From positions 2,790,001 through 2,854,000 of the forward strand of contig NZ_CP057483.1 of NCBI RefSeq assembly GCF_013836145.1: a DNA stretch of 64,000 nt. Reading direction: 5' to 3'. The stretch is from Citrobacter sp. RHB25-C09. GTDB taxonomy: Bacteria > Pseudomonadota > Gammaproteobacteria > Enterobacterales > Enterobacteriaceae. Positions within the stretch are counted from its first letter, which is position 1. Each line of letters begins with the position of its first letter. Position numbers and translations under genes: made by a program. The notes beneath the pieces were generated by a model that searched no databases, was not told the DNA's origin, and saw only the letters and a list, made by a program, of their open reading frames with translations. Of the stretch, positions 44,812 through 52,291 are shown piece by piece.

Positions 44812-46749
44812 ATGTCACTGTATAAGCAGCTGCTGCTCGGCATCTGTTTGTTTACGTTAACTCTTTTATGTGGAAATTACTTTATTACGCTTGAAAGCTC
44901 GCGTGAACAATACAGCAATCAACTGAGTTCGCATGCGCAGGACGCCGCCACCGCGCTTGGCGTTGCCCTGACCGGACACACGAATGACCCGGCGATGACC
45001 GAACTGATGGTGGACTCTATTTTTGATAGCGGCTATTTCGAGAGCATTCGCCTGATTGATGTTAAAAACGGAGAGCCACTAATCGAGCGCAAAGGCGCGC
45101 CACAGAATTCCAGCGTTCCGCAATGGTTCGTGCATCTGGTGAAATTACGTCCCGGTGTGGGTGACGCTATTGTGATGGATGGCTGGATTCAGGCGGCCCG
45201 CGTTGAAGTTGTCAGCCACCCGATGTTTGCGCTTACCCGGCTTTGGGACAGCATGATAGCCAGTTTACTGTGGCTGGGGCTGTGCAGTTCAATCAGCATC
45301 CTGTGTGCCATGTTCATGCTTCACCGCAGCCTGCGCCCCCTGAATCATGTTGTTGAGCAGGCGCTTTCGATTTGCCGTCGCGAATTTCGCAAAGTCACCG
45401 ATATGCCGAAAACCCCCGAACTGATGCGCGTTGTCGAAGCCAGCAATATGATGGTGACGCAACTTAAAGCTTTGTTTCATGAGCAAGCAGAACGGGCGGA
45501 ATCCTTGCGTGAGGCCGCCTATCGCGACAGCCTGACCCAGTTAAATAACCGACGCGCCTTTGATATCAAATTAGAGGCATTAGTGACAGATGAAGAGAAT
45601 AAAACCGGCAATCTGATTTTACTGCGCGTTAAAGATCTGATGGGATTAAACCAGCGGATCGGCGGAGCAAAAACGGATGAATTGCTGAAATCAATCGCCA
45701 ATATTTTGCGCGATATTCAGGCTCGCTTTTTGCCTAACGACGGTTTCCTTGCCCGCGTTCGCGGCAGTGAATTTGCCCTTCTTACCGGCGAGCTTTTACC
45801 GCCCGAACTGGAACAAACATTAGTCGCTAAACTGAAATCTTTTTCTGATATCGGGTTCGGCGATGACACCGCGATTGCGCATTTTGCCCATGTTATCTTT
45901 CGCAGAGGGGATGCACCGCAAGCGATATTAAGCCAGGCCGATAATGCTCTGGCAGCAGCTGAATCTGACAAACGTTATTCTACTAATCCGCAGATATACG
46001 AAAATAGCTATGGCGAAGAGAGTCAACACCAATGGCTTATTAAACTAGAAAATGTACTTAAGACAGAAAGTTTTATTCTTTTTGCTCAGCCTGTATTCTC
46101 CTGCAGCGAGCCAGAACGTATTTTACACTATAAAATTCTGGCAAGAATAAAAGAAGATAACGGAGAAATAACACCTGCCGGACGTTTCATGCCCTGGATA
46201 CATCAGTTTTCACTCAATTGTCGTATGGACTTAGTGATAATAAAACAAATACTACGAGAAAAGATAAAAAATTCATATCCTTTGGCTCTGAGCATAAGCG
46301 GCGAAACTGTCGCAACCGATGAAAACTTAAATGCGATATTACATCTCTTAAAAAATTCGCCAAAACAAGCAAGTCGCTTAACCTTTGAGTTAGATGAAAA
46401 CGAACTGCCTGATGCCGAACGGGTTAGCTATGTTGTAAAAAAACTGAAAGAAGTGGGATGTCGTCTGGGTATTCAGCATTTTGGCGGCCGATTCAATTTA
46501 GTAGGCAATTTACCGCAATGGGGATTAGCCTGGATAAAGGTCGACGGTGCTTATATTCATCTTATTGATATAGAAGAAGATAAAAGAATGTTTATTGAGG
46601 CAATGTATTGGGCGACCCGACAAATTGATCTACCACTTATTGCAGAACGAGTGGAAACATCTGGAGAATTAGCGATACTCAATAAAATAGGCCTCTACGG
46701 TGCAATGGGCCGCTATCTTGGCGAGCCCGGTTTATTATCAGAACAATAA
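44812..46749 (+). CDS. lapD: LapD-like c-di-GMP receptor
   Basis: Inner-membrane inside-out signalling receptor of 645 residues. Order: TM helix (6-25), periplasmic LapD/MoxY domain (26-150), second TM (151-170), HAMP-like linker, GGDEF domain, EAL domain. The GGDEF motif reads RGSEF (317-321) and the EAL motif reads KIL (441-443), the same kind of degeneracy as in Pseudomonas LapD, so it should bind c-di-GMP but neither make nor degrade it. Periplasmic Trp125 in DGWIQAARVEV matches the residue used to capture LapG. The last third is unusually A+T-rich, with many ATA, AAA and AGA codons. Confidence 0.92.
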   Translation: MSLYKQLLLGICLFTLTLLCGNYFITLESSREQYSNQLSSHAQDAATALGVALTGHTNDPAMTELMVDSIFDSGYFESIRLIDVKNGEPLIERKGAPQNSSVPQWFVHLVKLRPGVGDAIVMDGWIQAARVEVVSHPMFALTRLWDSMIASLLWLGLCSSISILCAMFMLHRSLRPLNHVVEQALSICRREFRKVTDMPKTPELMRVVEASNMMVTQLKALFHEQAERAESLREAAYRDSLTQLNNRRAFDIKLEALVTDEENKTGNLILLRVKDLMGLNQRIGGAKTDELLKSIANILRDIQARFLPNDGFLARVRGSEFALLTGELLPPELEQTLVAKLKSFSDIGFGDDTAIAHFAHVIFRRGDAPQAILSQADNALAAAESDKRYSTNPQIYENSYGEESQHQWLIKLENVLKTESFILFAQPVFSCSEPERILHYKILARIKEDNGEITPAGRFMPWIHQFSLNCRMDLVIIKQILREKIKNSYPLALSISGETVATDENLNAILHLLKNSPKQASRLTFELDENELPDAERVSYVVKKLKEVGCRLGIQHFGGRFNLVGNLPQWGLAWIKVDGAYIHLIDIEEDKRMFIEAMYWATRQIDLPLIAERVETSGELAILNKIGLYGAMGRYLGEPGLLSEQ

Positions 46750-46753
46750 GTTA

Positions 46754-46879
46754 TATACGCTAAAGAATGCGAGTTGCACGAAGCGGCAAAACCAGGAATT
46801 CCCAGGAGCATAGATTACTCTGTGACTGGGATGAGTGAGCGCAGCCAACGCACAGACAACTTGAAGTATAACGGGAATA
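46754..46879. repeat. ERIC element
   Basis: A roughly 126-bp imperfect palindrome with the hallmarks of the enterobacterial repetitive intergenic consensus: left arm TATACGCTAAAGAATGCGAG, centre CCCAGGAGCATAG ... TGTGACTGGGATGAG, and right arm CAGCCAACGCACAGACAACT with TTGAAGTATAACGGG. It separates lapD from the small 113-residue gene. Confidence 0.88.
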
Positions 46880-46894
46880 AAATGGAGACTTAAC

Positions 46895-47236
46895 ATGTTC
46901 TACATTGAACGCGATGCTGAAGGACACATCACCCGAATAGAAACCACACCGTTTGCAGGAATGGTGGAACAACATGCAGACAAAACCGAAGAAATAACCG
47001 AATGGTTTCATTTACAAGAACTACGTGACGCGACGCTTAAACGACTCCAGCAAAGCGACCTTGAGATGGTTCGTGTCCTTGAAGATCTTATTGAAGTATT
47101 GATGAGTAAAGGAATTATCAGTATTACCGATCTTCCTCAAGCGGCTCAAAGCAAACTTATTAATCGTACCCAGGCGCGACTCAAACTCAGCGGTCTGGAA
47201 CGTTTAATTGATGACGAAGATGAAGGCATATTTTAA
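46895..47236 (+). CDS. Small conserved protein between lapD and the adhesin
   Basis: 113-residue soluble protein with an N-terminal beta element (MFYIERDAEGHITRIETTPF) and two long charged helices (HLQELRDATLKRLQQSDLEM, VRVLEDLIEVLMSKGIISIT). From memory, similar small proteins in Pseudomonas carry the misleading label tryptophan synthase subunit beta-like; no PLP motif or catalytic similarity is visible here. Ribosome site TGGAGA precedes the ATG. Placement inside the lap block suggests an adhesin-related cytoplasmic or regulatory role, but function is unknown. Confidence 0.75.
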   Translation: MFYIERDAEGHITRIETTPFAGMVEQHADKTEEITEWFHLQELRDATLKRLQQSDLEMVRVLEDLIEVLMSKGIISITDLPQAAQSKLINRTQARLKLSGLERLIDDEDEGIF

Positions 47237-47409
47237 ATAAAGCATTTACTTAAATTAAATTTTCAATCTATTGCATTGTCAGAAAACCAAACAGCAGAAA
47301 AACCATTCTGATTATGCGTGTATTAATCCATCAGTAACTTATTCGTTTTAGCTACAGTGGGGAAGATATTTAATATCGGAAGTCTTGCGGATTATATGGG
47401 GCAGCTATT
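47237..47409 (+). promoter_or_regulatory. Upstream region of the adhesin gene
   Basis: 173 AT-rich bases between the small gene and the adhesin, the likely adhesin promoter. A Shine-Dalgarno-like TGGGGCAG lies 10 bp before the ATG. No operator recognised. Confidence 0.45.
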
Positions 47410-49401
47410 ATGAGCATCGGGGTCGTCAAATCAGTTATAGGACAAGTATTTGCGACTTCCCCAGATGGGAGCAGACACCTGTTAGTTGAAGGTGACACAA
47501 TCCAGGAAGGGGATCAAATAGATACCGGTGCCGCTGGCGCCATCTCTATTGTATTGTCCGATGGCAGAACCCTCGATTTAGGTCGGGACACCCACTGGGA
47601 TAGCGCCAACCTCACGCTGGTGCCAGAAAGCGATACCCCATTAACGGACGTTGAACAGATCCAGCAGGACATTGCTGCTGGGCAAGACCCTACCCAAACT
47701 CTTGAAGCCCCAGCCGCTGGTCCCAATGCCACGCCAACTGTCCCCGGAAGTCCGGCTGAAGAAGGCGATGGACACACCAATGTCATACTCGACCTCACTG
47801 GCGAGATCCTCGATCCCACAGCCGGTTACCCTACCGCGGGCATTGATAGTCCCGATGATACCCCCATCGAAGAACTCACCCTCCCCGCCTCTGAACAAGG
47901 GGATGATCTAGCCGGCGAGGATGAGGATGCCGATGCAGACGCTGATGCAGACGCAGATTCCGATGCAGATGCAGACGCTGATGCAGATTCCGATGCAGAC
48001 GCCGACGCCGACTCAGATGCTGATGCCGACGCGGATGCAGACGCAGATGCCGATTCGGACGCCGATGCGGATGCTGATGCCGATGCAGACGCCGACGCAG
48101 ACGCAGACGCTGACGCCGATGCGGACGCCGATGCGGACGCTGATGCAGACGCCGATGCAGACACCGATGCCGATTCGGATGCCGATGCGGACTCTGACGC
48201 CGATGCCGATGCGGATGCCGACACCGATGCAGATGCCGATGCAGATGCCGATGCGGACGCCGATTCGGACGCCGATTCGGATGCAGACGCTGATTCGGAT
48301 GCCGACGCTGATTTGGATGCCGACGCGGACGCCGATTCCGACTCTGACGCCGATGCAGATTCAGATGCTGATGCTGATGCGGATGCCGACACCGATGCCG
48401 ATTCCGATGCAGACGCCGATGCGACACAGATGCCGATGCGGATACGGATGCCGATGCGGATACCGACGCCGACGCTGATGCTGATGCAGATTCCGACACG
48501 GACGCCGATGTCGACGCAGACGCTGATGCTGATTCAGACGCAGACACCGATGCGGATGCGGATGCCGACGCGGACGCCGATTCCGACTCTGACGCCGATG
48601 TTGATTCGGACGCCGATTCCGATGCAGATGCCGATACCGATGCAGATGCCGACACCGACGCGGATGCCGATGCGGACGCCGATGCGGACGCTGACGCAGA
48701 CGCTGATTCGGATGCCGACGCGGATGCTGATGCTGATGCTGATGCTGATGCTGATGCCGATTCCGATGCAGATGCAGATGCAGATGCAGACACCGATGCC
48801 GACGCGGATGCTGATGCTGATACCGATGCAGATGCTGATGCTGATGCTGATGCTGATTCAGACGCAGACACCGATGCGGATGCAGATGCCGACTCAGATG
48901 CTGATGCCGATGCCGATGCCGATGCGGATTCCGACGCGGACGCAGACTCCGACGCTGATACTGATGCGGATGCAGATGCAGATGCAGACGCGGATGCAGA
49001 TTCCGATGCAGATTCAGATGCCGATGCGGATGCAGATTCAGATGCCGATGCGGATGCAGATTCCGATTCGGATGCAGATGCCGATGCGGATGCCGATTCG
49101 GATGCCGATTCGGATGCCGATTCGGATGCCGATTCGGATTCAGACGCGGATACCGATGCAGATGCCGATGCAGACGCGGATACCGATGCAGATTCGGATG
49201 CCGATGCAGATTCAGATGCTGATGCCGATTCCGACGCAGATGCAGATGCCGATTCGGATGCAGATGCGGACGCCGACACAGACGCAGATGCCGACGCTGA
49301 TGCAGATTCCGACGCGGACGCCGATTCGGACTCAGACGCAGATGCCGATTCAGATGCGGACACCAGTACTGGACCGAAAGCCGATTCCAGTGCGCATCTG
49401 A
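47410..49401 (+). CDS. lapA: LapA-like adhesin, N-terminal part (frameshifted after codon 338)
   Basis: First reading-frame segment of a giant type I-secreted adhesin. Residues 1-100 form the LapA retention module (GVVKSVIGQVFATSPDG, LVEGDTIQEGDQIDTGAAG, LSDGRTLDLGRD), which plugs the TolC-like pore. A predicted LapG cleavage motif PAAG stands at 101-104 after DPTQTLEA. From about residue 172 the protein is an Asp-Ala/Asp-Ser array. At 48421-48424 the expected GCG-GAC reads GCGAC, one G short. Translation then runs into an artificial MPMRIRMPT-rich frame and stops at 49401. With one base restored, a 1608-residue protein from 47410 to 52235 results. I read this as a real gene with a point deletion or a base error in the sequence. 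Confidence 0.85.
   Translation: MSIGVVKSVIGQVFATSPDGSRHLLVEGDTIQEGDQIDTGAAGAISIVLSDGRTLDLGRDTHWDSANLTLVPESDTPLTDVEQIQQDIAAGQDPTQTLEAPAAGPNATPTVPGSPAEEGDGHTNVILDLTGEILDPTAGYPTAGIDSPDDTPIEELTLPASEQGDDLAGEDEDADADADADADSDADADADADSDADADADSDADADADADADADSDADADADADADADADADADADADADADADADADADTDADSDADADSDADADADADTDADADADADADADSDADSDADADSDADADLDADADADSDSDADADSDADADADADTDADSDADADATQMPMRIRMPMRIPTPTLMLMQIPTRTPMSTQTLMLIQTQTPMRMRMPTRTPIPTLTPMLIRTPIPMQMPIPMQMPTPTRMPMRTPMRTLTQTLIRMPTRMLMLMLMLMLMPIPMQMQMQMQTPMPTRMLMLIPMQMLMLMLMLIQTQTPMRMQMPTQMLMPMPMPMRIPTRTQTPTLILMRMQMQMQTRMQIPMQIQMPMRMQIQMPMRMQIPIRMQMPMRMPIRMPIRMPIRMPIRIQTRIPMQMPMQTRIPMQIRMPMQIQMLMPIPTQMQMPIRMQMRTPTQTQMPTLMQIPTRTPIRTQTQMPIQMRTPVLDRKPIPVRI
47920..49360 (+). 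repeat. (GAYGCN)n hexanucleotide array coding poly Asp-Ala/Ser
   Basis: About 1.44 kb, or 480 codons, of Asp alternating with Ala, with Ser (or rarely Thr, Leu, Val) replacing Ala at irregular intervals. Synonymous codons GAT/GAC and GCA/GCC/GCG/GCT are mixed nearly freely, so the protein pattern rather than the exact DNA unit is conserved. Because every unit has six bases, gain or loss of whole units keeps frame. The array is open in several frames on both strands, which creates long artefactual ORFs. Confidence 0.95.
48421..48424 (+). other. Apparent 1-base deletion site in the adhesin
   Basis: In-frame context GCC-GAT-GC(G)-GAC-ACA-GAT is expected; the sequence has GCC-GAT-GCGACACAGAT. 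After it, the Asp-Ala pattern continues in frame 3 (codon starts divisible by three), which is the frame of the downstream 49410-52235 segment. A single base reconciles the whole gene. Confidence 0.85.
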
Positions 49402-49409
49402 CGGTCACC

Positions 49410-52235
49410 TTGACCCCGGGCGATAGTACGGAAGATTCATCCGATAACGAGATTACTCATATTAATGGCGGTAGCGATAACCCGAACGGCTATGACATTC
49501 AGAACGGTGTGATTATCTCTATCGGCGATAACGTGCAGATCTGGCTAACGCCGGACAGCCCGGATGGTGCAATCCAGGGCGATCACGTTCCAGAATGCAG
49601 TGACCCAAGCCAGATCCACTATTACGACAGCAACGGCAACGTGAACGGCAGCTCCGGCGAGCATACGGATATCTTTGTAGTAGGCGACCACACCGGCGGC
49701 TATTACCAGCAGGGCGACTGGGCTAACGACCATTATGACTTCAGGCCGGTGAATAATATTACCGGTAATCAGGGCGTCCCGGAGGGCGAAGCTGGCAAGG
49801 ACTATATCTTTGTCACTGGCGATAGCGACAACTACAACGTCACGGGCGTCGATCACCCGCAGAACCACCAAAACAACACCGTTGATAATGTGCAAATTAC
49901 CAACAACACAACGGGCTCGCACCCAATTGGTAATGCCAACGGTATCGAAGGAATTGTCTTTGGCGACGGGCCGTCTGCCTCACTGGGTGGGGATACTGAT
50001 GTCACTCATTCTGTCACGCTGAACCTCGATGTCGATCTTGATAGCACAGACAGCAACGATCATCTGTCATCCATTACGATTGACGGTTTGCCGGAAGGGG
50101 CTGAGTTCGGTGGGGAATATACCAGCGTGACGTATGACCCCGAAAACGGCACTTACACCCTCACCTTCGACGACGACACGACCCACTATGACGGGCAGGT
50201 GACGGTGACGCTGCCGGAAGGTCAGGACAGCATCGGCGATGTCACAATAGATGTGGACTCCACGGTGTCCGATGAGCTCGATCATCATTTTACCTTTGAT
50301 GGAGATGAAGGCGGGCAGCTCGTCAGCGATACGGATGGCGCCTCCGCTGATACTGAACATGATACGGCGGCAGAAGCGCCCGTCGATGATGTCGCAACTG
50401 ATGATGGCCAGCCCGCCGCGTCAGATATTGCCCCTGTTGAGATCGGCGAGGCGACGCCGGAGGTGGCAGCAGGCGATGAGCAGCCTGACGCATCCGATAT
50501 CACAGACACCGTGCCTGATACGGCGCAAACCCTGATCGCAACTGAGGGGGCCGATGTGCACCTCATCGTCGATGCCTCGTCTGGCGGCAACGCCGGTGAC
50601 GGCAGTGACAACACCGTGATGCATATCAACGGCGGCAGTGACGATCCGAATGGCTACGATGTGCAAAATGGCGTGATTATCGCTATTGGCGATAACGTGC
50701 AAATCTGGCTGACGCCGGACAGCCCGGACGGCACGATCCGGGGCGATCACGTTCCTGAGAGCAGTAATCCGAACCAGATCCATTATTACGACAGCAACGG
50801 CAACGTGAATGCCAGCTCTGGTCAGCATACCGATATCTTCGTTGTTGGCGAACATACCGGTGGCTATTACCAGCAGGGTGACTGGGCAAACGATCATTAT
50901 GACTTCCGCCCCATCAACAACATTACGGGCAATCAGGGCGTGCCGGAAGGCTCCGCCGGGAAAGACTATATCTTCGTCACTGGCGACAGCAGCAACTACA
51001 ACGTGTCGGGCGTCGACCACCCGGATAACCACCAGAACAACTCTATCGACAACCTGCAAATTACCCATTCTGAAAACGGGTCGCACCCGATTGGTAATGC
51101 AAATGGTATCGAAGGGGTTGTGTTTGGTGACGGCCCTTCCCCACCCCTTGGCGGCGCGACCGATGTCACCCACGATGCCACGTTGGATCTCGATATCCAT
51201 CTGCAAAGCGGCGACAGCAGCGATCATCTGACCTCAATCACCCTAACCGGTCTGCCGGAGGGCGCGCACTTTAGCGGAGAGTATACCGACGTCAGCTACG
51301 ACAGCGACCATGGGTCGTACACCCTGACCTTTGACGATCAGACAACGCATTACGAAGGTCAGGTTTCGGTTGAATTACCGGAAGGTCAGCAGAGTATCGG
51401 TGACGTCTCGCTGGAGGTGAACTCTACCACTTCCGAGCACCACGATACGGATTTCAGCTTCAATGCGGAAGACGGTGCGCACTTTGAAAGTGGGACCGGT
51501 ACGGATAACAGTGACGATCATCCTGCTGACGACGCGTCAGACACTGACCATGCCGAAGCCGGCAGCGAAACCGCTGACGATCATCCGCAGGACGATGCCC
51601 AACCCGATCAGCAGACAGATGCGGACAATACGACGGCGCAGAATGTCGATACCGGTAGCACCGAGCATGAAGCGGATAGCGCCGCAGACGGCGGCGATCA
51701 TGAACTGTCGCTGTTGGATACCGAAGATATCTACATGGACTTTGGCGCTCTCGCAGGGGATGACGCCGAGGCCCATGACAGCGATGGAGGTGGCGGTGGC
51801 GGTGGCGGTGGCAAAGGCCATGGTCATGAGCAAGATCACGGACAGGGGAATGCATATGCCTATGGCCACGATAAAGACCATGGACAGTCCGATGATCATC
51901 GGTCCGATCATGACCAGTCCGGAAACCAGGGTAAGAGCGACATTGCGCAACAGGGCCATGATGCGGACCACGCCGATCAGTCCGCGCATAGTCTGGATCA
52001 GGAGCAGCCGCTTAACTTCAGCGACATCATTCACGACAGTGACGAACATCAGGATCTGGCCAGTCTGATTCAGGGTGAAAGCCCCCCTGCCGTACCGGTC
52101 GATCCGAAAGATGGCCCTGAGCCGCATGGTCATGGCGCGCCGGTTGAAGGCGCTGATGACGCAGGACACGGCGGTGGTGGTCACGACGACATGGATAACT
52201 TGATTGCTAAGCCTGACAGCGACGGAAATACCTAA
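49410..52235 (+). CDS. lapA: LapA-like adhesin, C-terminal part
   Basis: Continuation of the adhesin in the shifted frame, whose open stretch actually reaches back to 48423; the TTG at 49410 is only the first start-like codon after the array, not a convincing independent start. Two tandem units follow, each near 388 residues, beginning with NGGSDNPNGYDIQNGVII (first) and NGGSDDPNGYDVQNGVII (second). Each holds HYYDSNGNVN, HTGGYYQQGDWANDHYDF and a beta-rich LEGLPEGA/TLTFDD module. The tail has nine consecutive Gly, a His/Asp-rich stretch and LNFSDIIHDSDEHQDLASLI, which may be part of the type I secretion signal. No classical GGxGxD RTX nonapeptides are seen. Confidence 0.8.
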   Translation: MTPGDSTEDSSDNEITHINGGSDNPNGYDIQNGVIISIGDNVQIWLTPDSPDGAIQGDHVPECSDPSQIHYYDSNGNVNGSSGEHTDIFVVGDHTGGYYQQGDWANDHYDFRPVNNITGNQGVPEGEAGKDYIFVTGDSDNYNVTGVDHPQNHQNNTVDNVQITNNTTGSHPIGNANGIEGIVFGDGPSASLGGDTDVTHSVTLNLDVDLDSTDSNDHLSSITIDGLPEGAEFGGEYTSVTYDPENGTYTLTFDDDTTHYDGQVTVTLPEGQDSIGDVTIDVDSTVSDELDHHFTFDGDEGGQLVSDTDGASADTEHDTAAEAPVDDVATDDGQPAASDIAPVEIGEATPEVAAGDEQPDASDITDTVPDTAQTLIATEGADVHLIVDASSGGNAGDGSDNTVMHINGGSDDPNGYDVQNGVIIAIGDNVQIWLTPDSPDGTIRGDHVPESSNPNQIHYYDSNGNVNASSGQHTDIFVVGEHTGGYYQQGDWANDHYDFRPINNITGNQGVPEGSAGKDYIFVTGDSSNYNVSGVDHPDNHQNNSIDNLQITHSENGSHPIGNANGIEGVVFGDGPSPPLGGATDVTHDATLDLDIHLQSGDSSDHLTSITLTGLPEGAHFSGEYTDVSYDSDHGSYTLTFDDQTTHYEGQVSVELPEGQQSIGDVSLEVNSTTSEHHDTDFSFNAEDGAHFESGTGTDNSDDHPADDASDTDHAEAGSETADDHPQDDAQPDQQTDADNTTAQNVDTGSTEHEADSAADGGDHELSLLDTEDIYMDFGALAGDDAEAHDSDGGGGGGGGGKGHGHEQDHGQGNAYAYGHDKDHGQSDDHRSDHDQSGNQGKSDIAQQGHDADHADQSAHSLDQEQPLNFSDIIHDSDEHQDLASLIQGESPPAVPVDPKDGPEPHGHGAPVEGADDAGHGGGGHDDMDNLIAKPDSDGNT
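49458..51785 (+). repeat. Tandem 1164-bp adhesin domain duplication
   Basis: Copy 1 starts near 49458 and copy 2 near 50622, an offset of 1164 bp (388 codons). The two copies align over about 300 residues with high protein similarity and moderate synonymous change, then end in divergent acidic linkers. Confidence 0.85.
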
Positions 52236-52291
52236 TGCAGGTGGCGGTTTGCCTGGTAACAAAACTTTATCGCAGAGCACGGGGTGACATT

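Noticed and set aside
46760..47011. 83-residue minus-strand ORF
   Set aside because: It covers the ERIC element and is antisense to the small 113-residue gene; no start context.
47920..49360. Array considered as CRISPR or satellite DNA
   Set aside because: Units are 6 bp with no spacers and lie in a coding frame with protein-level conservation, so it is a coding repeat.
47876..49408. 510-residue minus-strand ORF rich in Ser-Ala-Ser-Glu
   Set aside because: It is the antisense reading of the (GAYGCN)n array, which lacks stop codons in several frames. It has no ribosome site and its C-terminal part reads into low-complexity out-of-frame sequence.
49410..49412. TTG as a true independent start for the downstream adhesin part
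   Set aside because: No ribosome site precedes it, no signal or retention module follows, and the open frame extends back to 48423 in phase with the repeat.
51790..52232. RTX calcium-binding repeats in the adhesin tail
   Set aside because: GGxGxDxxx nonapeptides are not present; the Gly-rich part is a homopolymer run with His/Asp-rich sequence.
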